From Heloderma charlesbogerti (taxonomy: Eukaryota; Chordata; Lepidosauria; Squamata; Helodermatidae), in the NCBI GenBank assembly GCA_026122225.1, contig JANEZZ010001504.1, forward strand, positions 186,001 through 250,000: a DNA stretch of 64,000 bases, read 5' to 3'. Made by a program: the position numbers and the translations under genes. This document shows, in pieces, positions 1 through 11,471 of this stretch (its first letter is position 1; every line of letters begins with the position of its first letter). The notes below the pieces were generated by a model that saw only the letters and a program-made list of their open reading frames with translations, searched no databases and was not told the DNA's origin.

Positions 1-475
1 TTTCACAACCCACTGATGTGAATACTTTGCCATTAACATACTGCACATCGCTGTGGACTGAAGTACTGATATTAGAGAGATGTGTAGAAGCACTGCCAAC
101 ACAGAGCAGTACGTTATGCACTCACCCTGTCAGTCATTGTAAAGTAAGTTAAACCAAATTTAGGCATAATACAGTGTGGGACCATTTTGCATCAATGCAA
201 TGGACCATGGAAAACTGGATCCTTGTCTTTGTGGAATAAAACGTATATCAACAGGACATGTTAAAAATAGTCTGCTCTGGAACAATTGCAAAGAACAGAA
301 GAATGTGATACCGTTTAATCAACACTGCTCATGTTTCTATATTTGCTTGCTCCTTAAAGTGGATCCTTAGAATGGTAAACAAGAGCACCTGTTTACTGAA
401 GGATGCCCTTTCTCTTAAGCAGGGAAATACAAATTAAATTATCTTCAAACGAAATGAATAAAAGTACACTCTGAT
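1..475. other. Unassigned non-coding sequence
   Basis: I see no gene, repeat family or RNA here. The sequence is AT-rich with short open frames only. Nothing matches the other repeats in the window. Confidence 0.4.
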
Positions 476-846
476 CTGGTTAGCACGTAATGACAGCCCA
501 TGGTATAAACAGCCCATAAGTTGTCCTGTGCAATTGAGAGAGAGCGGGTATGCTGACTCCTGCACGCCTTCCATTTCCACTTTTAATCAAGAACCTACGA
601 TCGGCCTGCTCGTTGTTTGTTTAGTGTGACATGTGAACCCGGACTGCTGAGTTCTTTAGCCCCTAAACAAACCAGAGCTCTGGATTTGCAATCATGCTCA
701 ATAACCTACGAATGGGCCAATCATAGGTTGTTGAGTAAAAGTGGAAGTGGCTGGCATGCTGCAGGCAGCACGCCCACTCTCTGCTTCTTGTCCTCAAAGG
801 CCCATGGGTTGTTTAAATCATGGGTTGTCATGACGTGCGAACTGGC
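476..846. mobile_element. Foldback (palindromic) MITE, hAT-like
   Basis: The two ends are inverted copies of each other. The left arm (about 476-607) reads ctggttagcacgtaatgaca at its start, and the reverse complement of the right arm (about 719-846) starts ccagttcgcacgtcatgaca. The likeness runs inwards through a shared block, ttccacttttaatcaa against ttccacttttactcaa, close to 575 and its mirror. A smaller inverted repeat (aacctacgaat / atcataggtt) sits near 700-730. No coding capacity remains. No clear target duplication was found, so the superfamily is inferred from shape only. Confidence 0.65.
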
Positions 847-1026
847 CCTGTATATGCTTGCACTGAAAATATAAGTAGGAACATGTTTGGGAAAAGAGCC
901 GACACATTTACATGATAAACATAACCATTAATGATGTTAATTACGTAAATGGCACTATCGTTTACTTTTCCTACTATTTCGATAACGTCTTATCACCCCT
1001 ACCCAATTCTAATTTGACCAGAATTT

Positions 1027-1368
1027 ATGAGCTAAAGCTGTGGAAGGAGCTATGGAAGCAGCTCCCTAGAGAGGTTCACCTGGCGTCTACGTTGTATTCC
1101 TTCTGGCACCAGGTGAAGACCTTTTTATTCTCCCAGTATTTTAGCATTTTAGCTTCCTTGTCTTTTAGCTCCGGTGTTTTAAATCTCTATTTCAAATCTC
1201 TACATTGCAGCTAGGTTTTATTCTAGTTGTACTGTTATTTTGTGGCTTAAGCTTTCATATTTTATATTGTTTTATGCTGCACTTTGTGGTTTTAATTTTT
1301 GTGAACCGCCTAGAGAGCTTTGGCTACTGGGTAGTATAGAAATAAATAAATAAATAAATGAGCTAAAG
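1027..1368 (+). mobile_element. L2-type LINE 3' end with 11-bp target duplication
   Basis: A 5'-truncated LINE 3' end occupies 1038-1357. It opens with the end of an L2-like reverse-transcriptase frame (leucine-proline-arginine-glutamate-valine followed by a LKT/VKT-phenylalanine block) and closes with the gtgaaccgcctagagagctt terminus and an (aaat)n tail. It is flanked by the exact direct repeat atgagctaaag at 1027-1037 and 1358-1368, which is a target-site duplication. The product is dead; only about the last 40 codons of the frame remain. Confidence 0.88.
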
Positions 1369-1591
1369 GTAAAAAAAATAAAAGGTGATCATAGTTCTTA
1401 TCATCAGAGGAATAACCAGGCGCACTGTCTAGAAGGCAATCTGGGATACATAATCTTAGCCCATATAGAAAGGATAGAAAAAGGCTGTGAGCATTTTCAT
1501 TTTCATTTCTTCATATTGATAGAGAGCTGCAGGATTTGATTATATTATTAACAATATCACTGGTACTTTCAAGTCATTGGAGGCACAGTAA

Positions 1592-1836
1592 ATTTATTTT
1601 TATTTATTTTATTTATTACATTTATATCCCGCCTTTTTTCCTCCAAGGAACTCAAGGTGGCGTACATAATCCTCCTCCTCCTCCATTTTATCCTCACAAC
1701 AACAACCCTGTGAGGTAGGTTGGGCTGAGAGTATGTGACTGGCCCAAAGTCACCCAGTGAGCTTCCATGGCCGAGTGGGGACTAGAACCCGGATCTCCCG
1801 ACTCCCAGTCCAGCACTCTAGCCACTACACCATGTC
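1592..1836 (-). mobile_element. tRNA-headed SINE, full or nearly full length
   Basis: Read on the minus strand, it begins with a tRNA-like head (tggtgtagtggctagagtgc, A-box-like) and a B-box-like ggttctagtcccc. It continues through the conserved body (cactgggtgactttgggcca, cctcacagggttgttgttgt) and ends in aaggtgg...tataaatg(taaa)n. It is the same family as 13586-13831, 26838-27300 and 60961-61100. I cannot tell from memory which published squamate SINE name applies. Confidence 0.88.
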
Positions 1837-2570
1837 CACATGTCTCTTTCTTCAATGCACTCCTGCTAGCAATGTTTTGATTTTGGCACAAATCTGCCAT
1901 AATTCTTTCTCTTTTTTAATGGCAAAACCTGTGGGGGCCAATTTACTCAGTATAGAAGGTGACATTCAGGACAGGCAATTGGGTGGGAGCTGACGAGGAC
2001 CACCCAGTAACCATCAACCAAATAATCTACTAGCAAAAACCACTTGCTCCTAAGGGGTCCTAAGAGGTTAGCGCTGCAAGAAAGAGCTAGAAAAATGCAA
2101 ACCACTGGCCTATTCCGATATTCTGATTGACATAACTGAAAGATTTTTCTGAAAGACATAATCTAAAGAGGAATTGCATGGAATTACATGGGCACAATCT
2201 GTGGCTGAGATCAGGACGGGCTCTACGCTATTCCACTGGGGGATCACCAGGAATGAAGAGATAGTACTAGAATGCATATAGACTTATGCCATACCATTTC
2301 CTGTGGATACAGCACATATCAAATGAGTTTGGCTCATGCTCAGGGCATGACTGATCACCAAATCAGAGTCTTAGAATCATTATAAACCAGAAGTAAAATC
2401 TGAATAGATGTGGATTCAGGGTACCTCTAGAAAGAAGAAATGAGCCAGGTGGTTGACCAGATCACTCCCGAGCATCCTCTCCCGCTAAACAGAGCCAAAT
2501 GATGAAACAAGTTGGGCGATGAAACAAGTGGGACCAAGAGCAAAGTGATGCTGGCAGAAAACTCAGGACA
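1837..2570. other. Unassigned non-coding sequence
   Basis: No recognisable gene or repeat. Short frames on both strands have no domain-like composition. Confidence 0.35.
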
Positions 2571-2640
2571 AGTTAGCTGCCTTGAGTGCCTTTTTTTTGC
2601 AGAAAGGTGGTATATAAATTTAAGAAATGAACAAAACACA
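2571..2640 (+). repeat. Short LINE 3'-terminal remnant
   Basis: The segment holds agctgccttgagtgcc, then aaaggtggtatataaat. This is the terminus seen on other L2-type 3' ends in the window (6690-6760, 28933-28985). Too short to classify firmly. Confidence 0.45.
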
Positions 2641-2644
2641 CTGT

Positions 2645-3638
2645 TCTGTTTGACTGCTGTATCCTTCCTCTTAATCACCATTCCTATCTAACACTCCAGT
2701 AGCTTAATCAACAGCGAATGAAGCTCCAAAAACTCACACTTTTACTTAACTAAACCTTTGTTTGATGTAACCAGAAAAATGTGGCATGGGCATTCTATGC
2801 CTAAAAGAAAATGATCTAGTCATTCCAGCTAAGGTACCTGCCCTAAGAGTTAAGAGTCCTAACAGGACATGCAATTTGACTTATTTAGTTCCTGCATTCA
2901 ACATCCATGTCTGGGCATAGTTACTTCTCATGGCCGCGAAGGCCAACTTTCAGCATTGACACCTACTTGACGCCAAGCAACACTGGATCACAGCATCAAG
3001 GACCAAGAAGATTTATGTAAGTTCAGTCAGGCTACATGTATCTAGCTGAAGACAAGCCAATCAGCCTAGATTCAGGGCCTAACTAGGCATTACTTGACCG
3101 GTGCAGTTGCTGCCAACCCATCTCTCCCCCATACATTTCCCCCAGAAACTTCTAGCAAAAAAAGCACGCTGTGAGGTCATTGCGTTCAGCATTTCCTCAC
3201 CCTCCCAAAGGTGGGGAAACTGAATGTGATGGTGCCCCATCACACATTTATTTTTACTAGATGTTACCATAGAAATCTACAGGAAAGATGCAGGTTAGTC
3301 TGTAACATTTAGTTAGGCCCCCAGGAAACTGACAACAACTTCAGCAAGAAGTTCAGGACGTGTCTGTTATATTATATATGAGTGAACAGACCCGGCTTCA
3401 CACGGGTTGGAAGAGCCCTTCATTTGATACAGTGAAGCCTTGAAGCAAACTTACACAGCTGTCAGAGTTCGGTATATTGTGCTCGCCCCATCTGAGGGAA
3501 GCCATACATGCTTGCATCCCTAGGCATGGCCCCTGCCATGAGGCAACCCCAACAGCCCCCTGAGGGAGGGGTCTACCCTACTCCATTCCCCTGAGGGGGG
3601 GCTGCCCCATGGCAGGGGGGATGGGGCAGGCATATGCT
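2645..3638. other. Unassigned non-coding sequence with a short GC-rich patch
   Basis: No gene is visible. Around 3540-3630 there is a local low-complexity patch of repeated cccctgaggg and ccccatggcaggg words. The rest is AT-rich unique-looking sequence. Confidence 0.35.
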
Positions 3639-3912
3639 TTGGAATGCTTTACCAATTGACATGAGACAGGCCTCACAGTTCTGATGTTCAGACGTTTTCT
3701 TAAAACTCATCTCTTTACAGAGGCTTTCCCTGAGGTGTGACCCAGCGAGCTATAGTTTGTAGCACACAGAGTGTGTGGTTTTATTCCTGATTAATTTGTA
3801 TTGTGCTGTTTATTGTTATATTTATTGTCGGTTTTATGTCATTGTATTTATGTTCAGTGCTTTGATACCTTTTTGGAAAGTGGTACATAAATTTGAATAA
3901 TAAATAAATAAT
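3639..3912 (+). mobile_element. L2-type LINE 3' end
   Basis: The segment begins with the decayed end of the reverse-transcriptase frame (ttaccaattgacatgag, then a cttaaaactcatctctt block typical of the LKTHLF stretch). It ends with ctttgatacctttttggaaa, ggtacataaatttg and (aaat)n. It is 5'-truncated and has no coding potential. Confidence 0.7.
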
Positions 3913-6038
3913 TCTGTCCCTCAGCCTACTAATCTCTCCAGGCTTCAAACTGTATGGACAGCAAAGCTATGTGCTGGTTAAAGAAGTCTGCCCCTAATGG
4001 CTAAAAATGGTACTGCAGGCTTCAACCACATGAACACATTTACATTAAAATAAATTAATGCATTTCAAAAACAAAATAACCCTGTGATGCACATCCCTAG
4101 GGTCCCCTTTGTATGCATACCAAGTTTCATGTGTGTAGGTTTTACTGTCTGGGTGCTATGGCGCAGATGGATGGACAGACAGACACACATCCTCTTTTAT
4201 TACCATAGGTTATCTAGCTATTCAATATGGCTGACTCAGGTGAGGAGATGAGAGGAATAAATACTGAACTGGAGGCCTACAGCCGAGAAATTGGTTGGTT
4301 AGTTTAAATCAAGTTATGAAATTCAGCACACCCTCTGCTGTTTCTTGTTTTTCCTTGACACCTTAGAGTTTCCCAAAGCTGTAGTAACAGTAGGAGCCAT
4401 GTTGGCAGAATTCCTACGCCCCCTTTGCTCCCTAGTCCACAGTCCCCATCCTGCCAAACCTCCTTTGCCTCTCTGCTTTCTTTCTCCCAATAGTGCACAG
4501 CTGTTTTTGTCCCTCGGCACTATGTGCAGGTTTGCCCAGGGAGTCAAAACTGTTAAATGTTTTGGTTTCATTCCGGTTCAGGTTCAGCTGAGATTGTTCC
4601 AATTTGGTTAGGATTCAGGCCAATTAGGTTTCTGTAACCAGTTCAGCACACATAACCAACCACTTCAGTTCTGGTTCACATGAGAAAATGTAAATATAAG
4701 GCACGTTATTTGTAAGGATAATTTGCTCAGCAAGTGTCCTCCTCACTCCTTTTCTTTCTCCAATAGGTGCTCTGCAAATCCTCAGGTTTGTCACCTCCTC
4801 CACCAGCGAGATTTGTGTCCACATATATTTGAATGGGCCACGTTTGAGCCATATCTCTGCTTTTCCTGTCTTTCTGTAATCCTGGTCTTTCTTGTTTTCC
4901 TGCCTTAATTTTGGGTTCAGAGATTAATCCCTATTTCAAACATATTCCTTCTTCATTTTGTATTTTCATTATATACTCTTTGTACCATGCATGTAAAAAC
5001 CATTTGACAGACACCAAATACGCCCTATGTCACCTGCCTTGTATTGTTGTATCACCTCACGTACATGTTGCATATCCATCCCTTCCATGTTGCCACTTGT
5101 ATGTTGACCAAACCCCTATCACAAAGAGGAAGCAGGCCAGGCCTCCAGTCGAAACCCTGAGTAATGCCTCCCAGGCCCAGCTCTTGAAGACAGCAGGGTA
5201 TAGAAGCCTGTACAAAGTCAACATACATAATCCTCCCAGATACTGGTTTTATTTTATGTGCTAATTCTGGTTTTGGTGGAACCAGTGAGCCACTCAGTAT
5301 ACCACATCAGGTGCTTTGTTGTTTGGCTGAATCCTTATTCTAAACTGGTTGCACAATATATAATACACACACACACATATATGGGGGGGGGGGTTCTCTT
5401 TCAGTTCAGATTCACCAGACTTTCAGATAATGGTTCAGGTTCTGTTCTGGTTCAGGAAAAAATAAAGTTTCATTCCAGGTTTTTGTTCAGGTTTGGATTG
5501 ACTCCCTGTTTTTACCCCAGGCTTACTCTCTTCTTAACTCCTCCTTTTTTCAGCTCCACAACTTTGTCACCTTCTGCTTTTTAGCCCTCTCCCTTCAGTA
5601 TTCCAATTTCCTTAGCCACTGTATTTCTGGATGAGCCTCCCTAGCATTCCTAACTCCCTCCTCTGCCACCTATAGCATACATCCCCTCTTGACCTTAAGC
5701 ACTGTGAAGTCAGAACACTCATTAGCATCTTCTTGCCTCAGTGAATTCCCTCTCTCCTCTGTCCTTTTCCTCATGCCTCTCATCTTTCTCAGTTCATTGC
5801 CTACTTTGCACCTTCCTTCAGCTAAACATGGTTGGGCTCTCTGCCTTTAACTCACCTACTTCCCAGAATTCCTTCTCCGTCCTTAGCCTGCCCCACAAAG
5901 CTACTCCTGTCCTTAGGGCCTGTGATGAGCTTTAATCCCAGCCATAGGGATAGCTTTCACTTCCCTCATTGAATCCAAATGCAAACATTCTGAAAGTGGT
6001 CTCTTTATTGAGAAGTTGGAATGTTGATGAAGATTCAT
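3913..6038. other. Unassigned sequence with two degenerate 'ggttcagg' clusters
   Basis: There is no recognisable gene. Two stretches, about 4555-4690 and 5395-5500, are rich in variants of ggttcagg/cattccgg, as if they were copies of one degenerate motif array. A (ac)n/(at)n run followed by a ten-base g tract lies at 5362-5394. The tract 5500-5940 is pyrimidine-rich on the plus strand, which explains the open frames there. Confidence 0.35.
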
Positions 6039-6098
6039 TTTTGTGAACCGCCCAGAGAGCTTTGGCTATTGGGCGGTATAGAAATGAAATAAATAAAT
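6039..6098 (+). mobile_element. L2-type LINE 3' terminus
   Basis: Only the terminal module is present: ttgtgaaccgcccagagag, ttggctattgggcggtatag and an (aaat)n tail. It matches the terminus of the longer copy at 1038-1357. It is extremely 5'-truncated. Confidence 0.75.
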
Positions 6099-6179
6099 AT
6101 TCTGTGACATCACACAGGATACCTGCTCAGCCGATCCATGTCACAGACCTCACTGCCACAAACACAATACAATACAGAT

Positions 6180-6640
6180 AAAAGTCAGTCATATCTCCAA
6201 GAACAGACACAGCAAGGGATAAGAAGGAACAGTATACCTGGGAAACTGTTTGATGGAAGGGCTAGTCATAAGTTTGGTACATAGGAGAAACCTTACTGAG
6301 TGGTCAGTGCGTAAGCGGAAGCTCGCTGAGAATGCAGAGATGAGATTAATACAGATCTGAAGGAAAGCACGCTCTGGCCCCATCTGTCAGTCAGAGAACT
6401 ACCGGGTGGTTGCACCCCCACCTCCCAGGAAGAACATCACTGCAAGGGGAAGGAAGACCAGCCCGGCTCTGTCTATCAGCCAGAGAAGGCGCAGCTGCAG
6501 GCAGCTTGTTTCCTCCTGCCCTGCCAGAAAGAATCCTGGGCTCCAACGTGCCAGTTGTCCTGGGACTGCAGAGCTGAAGGGAAGCACACTCTGGCCCCAT
6601 CCATCACCCAGAAGACAAGGGCCTGCTGGGTTGCAGGTAT
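6180..6640 (+). repeat. Satellite-like tandem repeat, family E, about 218-bp unit
   Basis: A diagnostic word, gaaggaaagcacgctctggc, occurs at about 6360 and again as gaagggaagcacactctggc at about 6578, roughly 218 bases later. Both are followed by cccatc and a tca...cagagaa block. The same unit, more diverged, occurs at 7290-8010. These data suggest a decayed tandem array later cut up by insertions. The open frame across 6406-6825 is probably incidental to this repeat. Confidence 0.6.
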
Positions 6641-6766
6641 ATGTGTGTGTTCTTTGTTTGCTTGCCTGCTTTGTATTATTGCAATCTGTTATAAGCTGCC
6701 TTGAGAATCATCTGATCAAAAGGTGGGGTATAAATCTTCAAGATCAATACATAAACAAGACATGCC
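6640..6766 (+). repeat. LINE 3'-terminal remnant
   Basis: The stretch ends in ataagctgccttgagaatca then aaaggtggggtataaat, the same type of terminus as at 2571-2640 and 28933-28985. It is inserted in or next to the family E repeat. Confidence 0.5.
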
Positions 6767-7289
6767 TCAATGAAAGGATGATGCTGTCATCAAATCTTAC
6801 AGAACAAAGGAAAGAATACCTGTAGCAGGCTGTGAAAATGTGCCTGGGGGCCCATTCAGTGTGGCCCAGTTCTATATTCATGAGACAGAAGGTCATAGGC
6901 TATAGAGTTTTGACAGGGTTGACATCAGTACTCAGGTGTTCTTGAAAAATCCAATAGTGATTTAATGTACCACAGAGGAGTATATTTTCCCCTTGCAATT
7001 TATTGCAAGCAATTTTTCTCTCAATAAAACTCTTTCCAGCCTAGCAAGGTTGGGCTAAAATCGATAATATACTTACTTTTTTAAGGGTCTGCTGATAATC
7101 ATGGAACATTCTCTGTAATTCCCAAAAGCAAACTTTAGGGATAACTGACATAACCATGTTGTGAGAGGTGTATTTCAAATTGCTTTTATTTTTGTTGTGA
7201 ATCCAATTTGAGTAACTGCTTATGTGAAAGGGTCTGTCCGATGCCCAGTTCACTAGAATGCCCATCAGCGGCTGCATGCAAACACTGAT
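6767..7289. other. Unassigned non-coding sequence
   Basis: AT-rich, with no recognised repeat or gene. Confidence 0.35.
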
Positions 7290-8050
7290 ATAGCTGCTGC
7301 TGTATGGTCTGGGGATATGAACATGGAGAAGGGCACATCAGCCTCTACCATCAGCCAGAGGAACAAGCGCCACGGGGAGACTGTACACAGTGCCAGCTCC
7401 AGGTTTTTGAGGATCCTTGTGCAAGACACCCTCAATGGGCCTCCTCCCTCACCGAGTCTACTTTTGCACCATCACTGTCACCAGCTGCTACTGCTCCTCT
7501 TCCTCTCTTTCAGTATTGATACCACATGCTTGCTTGACAGGCAGAGAGCCAGTGAGCAAGTAGGCAGTGGCATCTCCTGCTCTTCTTTCACTCTACCACC
7601 ATTTTCTGAGCCAGAGCAAGAGTCAGGAGACCAAGCATGTTGCAATGATGAAGAGGAGGTGCAAGACCAGGGAGCTCTTATCAGCAGGCCCCTGCTGAGA
7701 TGTGGTCCCCCGCGGCAGGTGCCCGACCATGCCTACCCTTGATACCAACCCTGGTTGCACCCTCTCTCTCCCAGGAAGGCCAGCTGTCAGCTGAGGGAGC
7801 TTGCTTCTTCCTTTGCATCAGAAATAAGGAACTCTGTTCCAACTGCCGTTTTCCCTGGGATTGCAGAGCTGAGAGGAAGGGCATTCTGGCCTCTGCCACA
7901 ATTGAGAGAACTGCGGTTCACTGGGTACTTGTGCCATTTTTGCCCAAGAAAGAACACAAGCAAGGAAAGATCAGCCTGGCTGCAACTAGATATCAATGTC
8001 TATTTACAACCCACCCCTTCATCCTGGCATTGCCAAACTGATCTCCCTCC
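7290..8050 (+). repeat. Second family E satellite-like segment, split by MITE D
   Basis: Left and right of the MITE at 7388-7753 the sequence matches 6380-6640: cagcctctaccatcagccag, then cccaggaaggccagctg, gggattgcagagctgagagg and catttttgcccaagaaagaa. The order of blocks around the end and the start of the unit implies more than one unit. The open frames of 110-140 codons here lie across repeat boundaries and are not credible genes. Confidence 0.6.
7388..7753 (+). mobile_element. hAT-type MITE, family D (366 bp)
   Basis: The left end reads cagtgccagctccagg and the reverse complement of the right end reads cagggttggtatcaagg, an imperfect terminal inverted repeat of the CAGKG type common in hAT elements. 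The body matches 56571-56912 and, inverted, 23373-23625. Flanking octamers actgtaca (7380-7387) and gttgcacc (7754-7761) agree at only four positions, so any target duplication is badly decayed. It has no transposase. Confidence 0.75.
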
Positions 8051-8205
8051 TCTACTGTTTCCCTTCCCTTTTCTTCTTTTTCTTTCTTAAGTTTGTAAAC
8101 TTGAGGGCAAGGCCCAAGGCTCATTTTTTGACTGATGAAAGATGCTTTGGGAGACAATTATTTGTCTGAAAAATGGGATAAAAATATAACAATCAAACAA
8201 ATTTA
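8051..8205 (+). repeat. Probable LINE 3'-end remnant
   Basis: The segment has tttgtaaacttgagggcaag, then atgctttgggagac and a gggataaaaatataac end. This resembles a LINE 3' untranslated tail in layout, but the family is not clear. Confidence 0.35.
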
Positions 8206-9440
8206 ATCATATGACCAGTCACTATGGAGCCAATTCCAGCCAGGTTGACAAACCAAAGTCAAGTGGTTTGGAACAAGCCCAGATACTGTGTGTGTGAATT
8301 GGCCTTAAGTAGGTTACACACAGAGGAGGTGACCACGAATTCTTCTTCCACTGGATAACACTTCTCACTTGGACCTTGGCTGCAATGTGTATATAAGGAT
8401 GCAAACAAACTTGTCAATGAGAACACATTAGCAAGGTCAAAATGGTTTCTCAACGACTTGCCAAACAACTGTGATGTTGGGGGGCGGGGGAGGCTTTGGC
8501 AGAAGAAAGAGTCTAGCTTCACCACCAAAATACAAATTGCTCTAATTGGGCCTCCACTAACCCAAATGACAAAGCCAGTGATCGAGAAACCTGCAATAAT
8601 GCTGCCACTTTTCACAAAAGAACAGCGCGAGGAGTGAAGCATCAGTGAGTTGGAGAATGTCAACAGACAGAGCTTCCAATTTTCCCCCCAAAACATGGAA
8701 CCGTTTGAATTTCCTAGCCGACATGAGTTCACGCAGAATGTTTCTTTTGAAATGTTTCCAGGGCTCAACTTCCTCAGGAGCATTTGGAACTTCTAAAACA
8801 TTGGTAAAAACACACACACACAACACCTGCATAGCAATTCTTCCACACCACTGCCTTTTTAGTCAAAGGAATCCTAAAAACCAAAAATCCAACTATGATC
8901 TAGGTTCAAGTAACATTTCTATCTTAAATTTACCACCCAGCAATGCAAATGCCTGCAATTACATTATTTTACATGCTTGTCTAATATAATATAATTGCTA
9001 CTTAATCTTGTGTCCTTTCAAATTCCCACTTTAAAAAAAATCATACAAACCAGCACAAAGCCCTTAAAGGCAGATTTTTGGTTATTCAACAGCACCTGCT
9101 AGAACTATTATGTTTAAGAGTTCACTAGTGTTTCTCGAGCTCTGGAACAAATGCTCACATATCTATTTTAAACATTCCCAGGAAGATACCGCTGAGCTAT
9201 TTCTAAATTTCCAACTCAGTAAAAGCTATAAAAGTTTGCTAGTTTGGGAAGCTTGTATCTTTCAACCAGCTTTATGTTTCACATGGGATTTCAGTAAGCC
9301 CTTAACACAGTCCAGAAAAAGTAATACAGCATGACTAAAGAACTATGAAATAGCATTCTATGTAGGCAGGCAGAGTGATTGCATCACAGGGTTTTCACAC
9401 CAATCTGCATGTGGTTCCTCCATGCTTATTCAATAAACTG
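8206..9440. other. Unassigned non-coding sequence
   Basis: The largest minus-strand frames (around 8259-8783) have no recognisable domain. Nothing repeats elsewhere in the window. It may be unique sequence. A 13-base a tract is at 9441-9453. Confidence 0.35.
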
Positions 9441-9454
9441 CAAAAAAAAAAAAA

Positions 9455-9803
9455 AGAGAAGATGCAACCCCCCATGACACCAATTTGCATAAAAATTGCA
9501 TATGCTAATTTATATGTACAGATGGAAATTTAGAAATAATCATGGTAATTTAAATATAAAATCACTATGTCTCACCACAGTGGAGAAGATTGACCAGGTG
9601 ACTTATGTCTGCTGACCAGGTGCTAATTGTTGATGGGCAACTTCAAGGCCTCTGCTCTCTCTTCTCAGGGTTCTTTCTCCTTAAACTGGACTTACAATGG
9701 ACAGCTCCTTAAGCAGAGGACACCTTCAAAATAGAGGACAGTCTTCTGGCAACCCTTCAAATAGAGGACTGTCCTCTGTAAAGCAGGACACATGGCCACC
9801 CTA
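9455..9803 (-). mobile_element. MITE family A copy
   Basis: On the minus strand it starts gatagggtggccatgtgtcc, then has tttacagaggacagtcctct and the repeated word ctctatttgaagg. It continues through a ttaaggagaaagaaccct block and a tacatataaattagc block near the distal end. The same order is seen at 38500-38984, 52640-53285 and 56455-57150. This copy is the least interrupted and gives the best local outline of the family. It has no coding capacity. Confidence 0.72.
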
Positions 9804-9852
9804 TCAAAGCCATGTTTTCCCAGGGCTCCAAAAGTGACTGATAACTCTATGC

Positions 9853-10325
9853 CAGGGGTCTCCGACCTTTTTGGGCTGGTGGACACATTTGGAATTTTGA
9901 AAGAGTGTCATGAATGCTCTCACAAAATGGCAGTGTTGGGGGGAGGGGACTTGCTCATTCATAAAATGGGTGCCATGGTGAGCATGGCCAGTCACAAAAC
10001 AGTCATTTCCTAGAAGGAAAACTGGTGAGACTAAGAGAAAAGTAACTTGCCAAGAACTTAAATACATTTTAACTATTTAAGTATTAGAGGTGGGGTCTGA
10101 GCTTCAAAACACAAAACCACTCTTTTGAACCCAAATAAAGATGGTGCTGGAGGGCAGCACTTCATTTTGCAACATGTCCCTCAGCTTCCCAGTTAATTGT
10201 TTTTAATTAAAAAAAACCGAAAACAAAACAGGAGGGACAGGGAGCCTGGCGGGCACCAAGAGAGGTTTCTGCAGGCACACTGGTGCCCACGGGCTTCATG
10301 TGGGCACCAATGTGGGCACCAGCTC
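9853..10325 (+). mobile_element. hAT-type non-autonomous element, family J
   Basis: The left end is caggggtctccgaccttttt, a hAT/Charlie-like terminus. The body carries the words agtaacttgccaagaactta and ggtggggtctgagcttc, which recur at 29305-30345 and inverted at 45742-46693. The right end (gggcttcatgtgggcacc) is a poor inverted match of the left end. No transposase frame. Confidence 0.65.
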
Positions 10326-10929
10326 TAAGCCTACTTATACCAGCCCTGACCAACTTAAGACCAACCAACCTGAACATACCTTGGCAGCTATATATGGTAG
10401 CCCACCAGGGGCTTGATGAACTTCCTGCTTTGGTGCCAGCTTGACACTAGGAATAATTTTTTTAAAAAAATTAAAAAACAGGGAGATCAGTAACAGAAAA
10501 AGCACATGGAAGTTGGGCTGAATTCAGCATTGGATGTCAGACATTGGGCAGGCCTGCTCTACACACATCTAGTTTCTGCAGGTTGTTCTCCCTGCCTTGT
10601 TACAGCACATGTACCTGCCCATAAACAGGGATGAGAAGGAGAGAAAGTAACCTGGGAGGTTTTGTTAGGCTCCAGGACTTTGGGTTCCACCTTGCAGGGC
10701 TGACGATGACCTTCTTTCTAGCCATGGCAGAATAATGCCTCTGCTTATCTATACAAGTACAGAGGAGGAGGAAAAAGCAGAGGGGAATTTTTTTTTAAGG
10801 GGTTTGGTTCCAACACTCATCAAAGGGTTAAGCATACTCAAAGCAAACATACATGCAGTGTCAGGCATTCGCGAATCCACTCGCCACTGGCGAGTATCTC
10901 CAAGTCCTCTGGTGGGCATTATATCCCAT
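10326..10929. other. Unassigned sequence before the solo LTR
   Basis: There is no recognisable gene. A near-palindromic stretch, gcgaatccactcgccactggcgagt, lies around 10870-10895 (written in parts: cactcgcc / ggcgagt). Confidence 0.35.
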
Positions 10930-11471
10930 TGTCAGGGTGGAAACTGAGCCGATAGAACCCCAGAGCAGTTCTGATTCTGAGGAGGATCAGCAATCCGTGG
11001 CAGAGGAGCCAGCTCATCCCTCACAGGCACAGCAGCTGGCAGAGATTCCTCCTGCCGGCATTCCTGAGATAGATAGTGACCCGGGCAGTGAGAGAGTGCA
11101 GGAGGGGGGCTTGCTAGACGCGCGATGTAGACACAGGGAGCGACGAGCGATGGAGGGCGTGGAAAGGAGGCGTAGCGCCCATTTGGCGCGCAAGTAACGG
11201 CCGCATCCCGTGGACCCAAGGGAAAGAGGGAGGATCTCTCCCTAGCCCATACGTTCAGGGTCTGCAAGTGATTCTCCTTCAAACGGGGACCAACTGCCTA
11301 CCTGGAACGTAGGCTTCTCTGCTGTTCATTGCTTAGTTGCTGGTGATAGCATCTGAAAGAGTCATTAAGTTATAAAAGGATTAAAGCCTTAAAAAGAATC
11401 CTTTCATCTGTGTCTTGAGTTGGCTACTGGAGTGTACTGAAAGAGGCCACTAGGGCGCTCCTGACACCCAT
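10925..11471 (+). mobile_element. Solo LTR of a retrovirus-like or Ty3/Gypsy-like element
   Basis: The LTR occupies 10930-11466 (537 bp). It starts tgtcagg and ends cctgaca, a 7-bp inverted terminal repeat beginning TG and ending CA. It is flanked by an exact 5-bp duplication, cccat, at 10925-10929 and 11467-11471. A TATA-like tataaaagg is at about 11371 and an attaaa polyadenylation-like word follows. No internal gag, pol or env sequence remains, so this is a solo LTR left by recombination. Five-base duplication fits ERVs and Ty3/Gypsy; orientation is taken from the TATA-like word. The open frame at 10853-11197 is the LTR plus flank and not a gene. Confidence 0.88.

Noticed and set aside
10853..11197. 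114-codon acidic frame as a gene
   Set aside because: It crosses the left boundary of the solo LTR and is explained by it.
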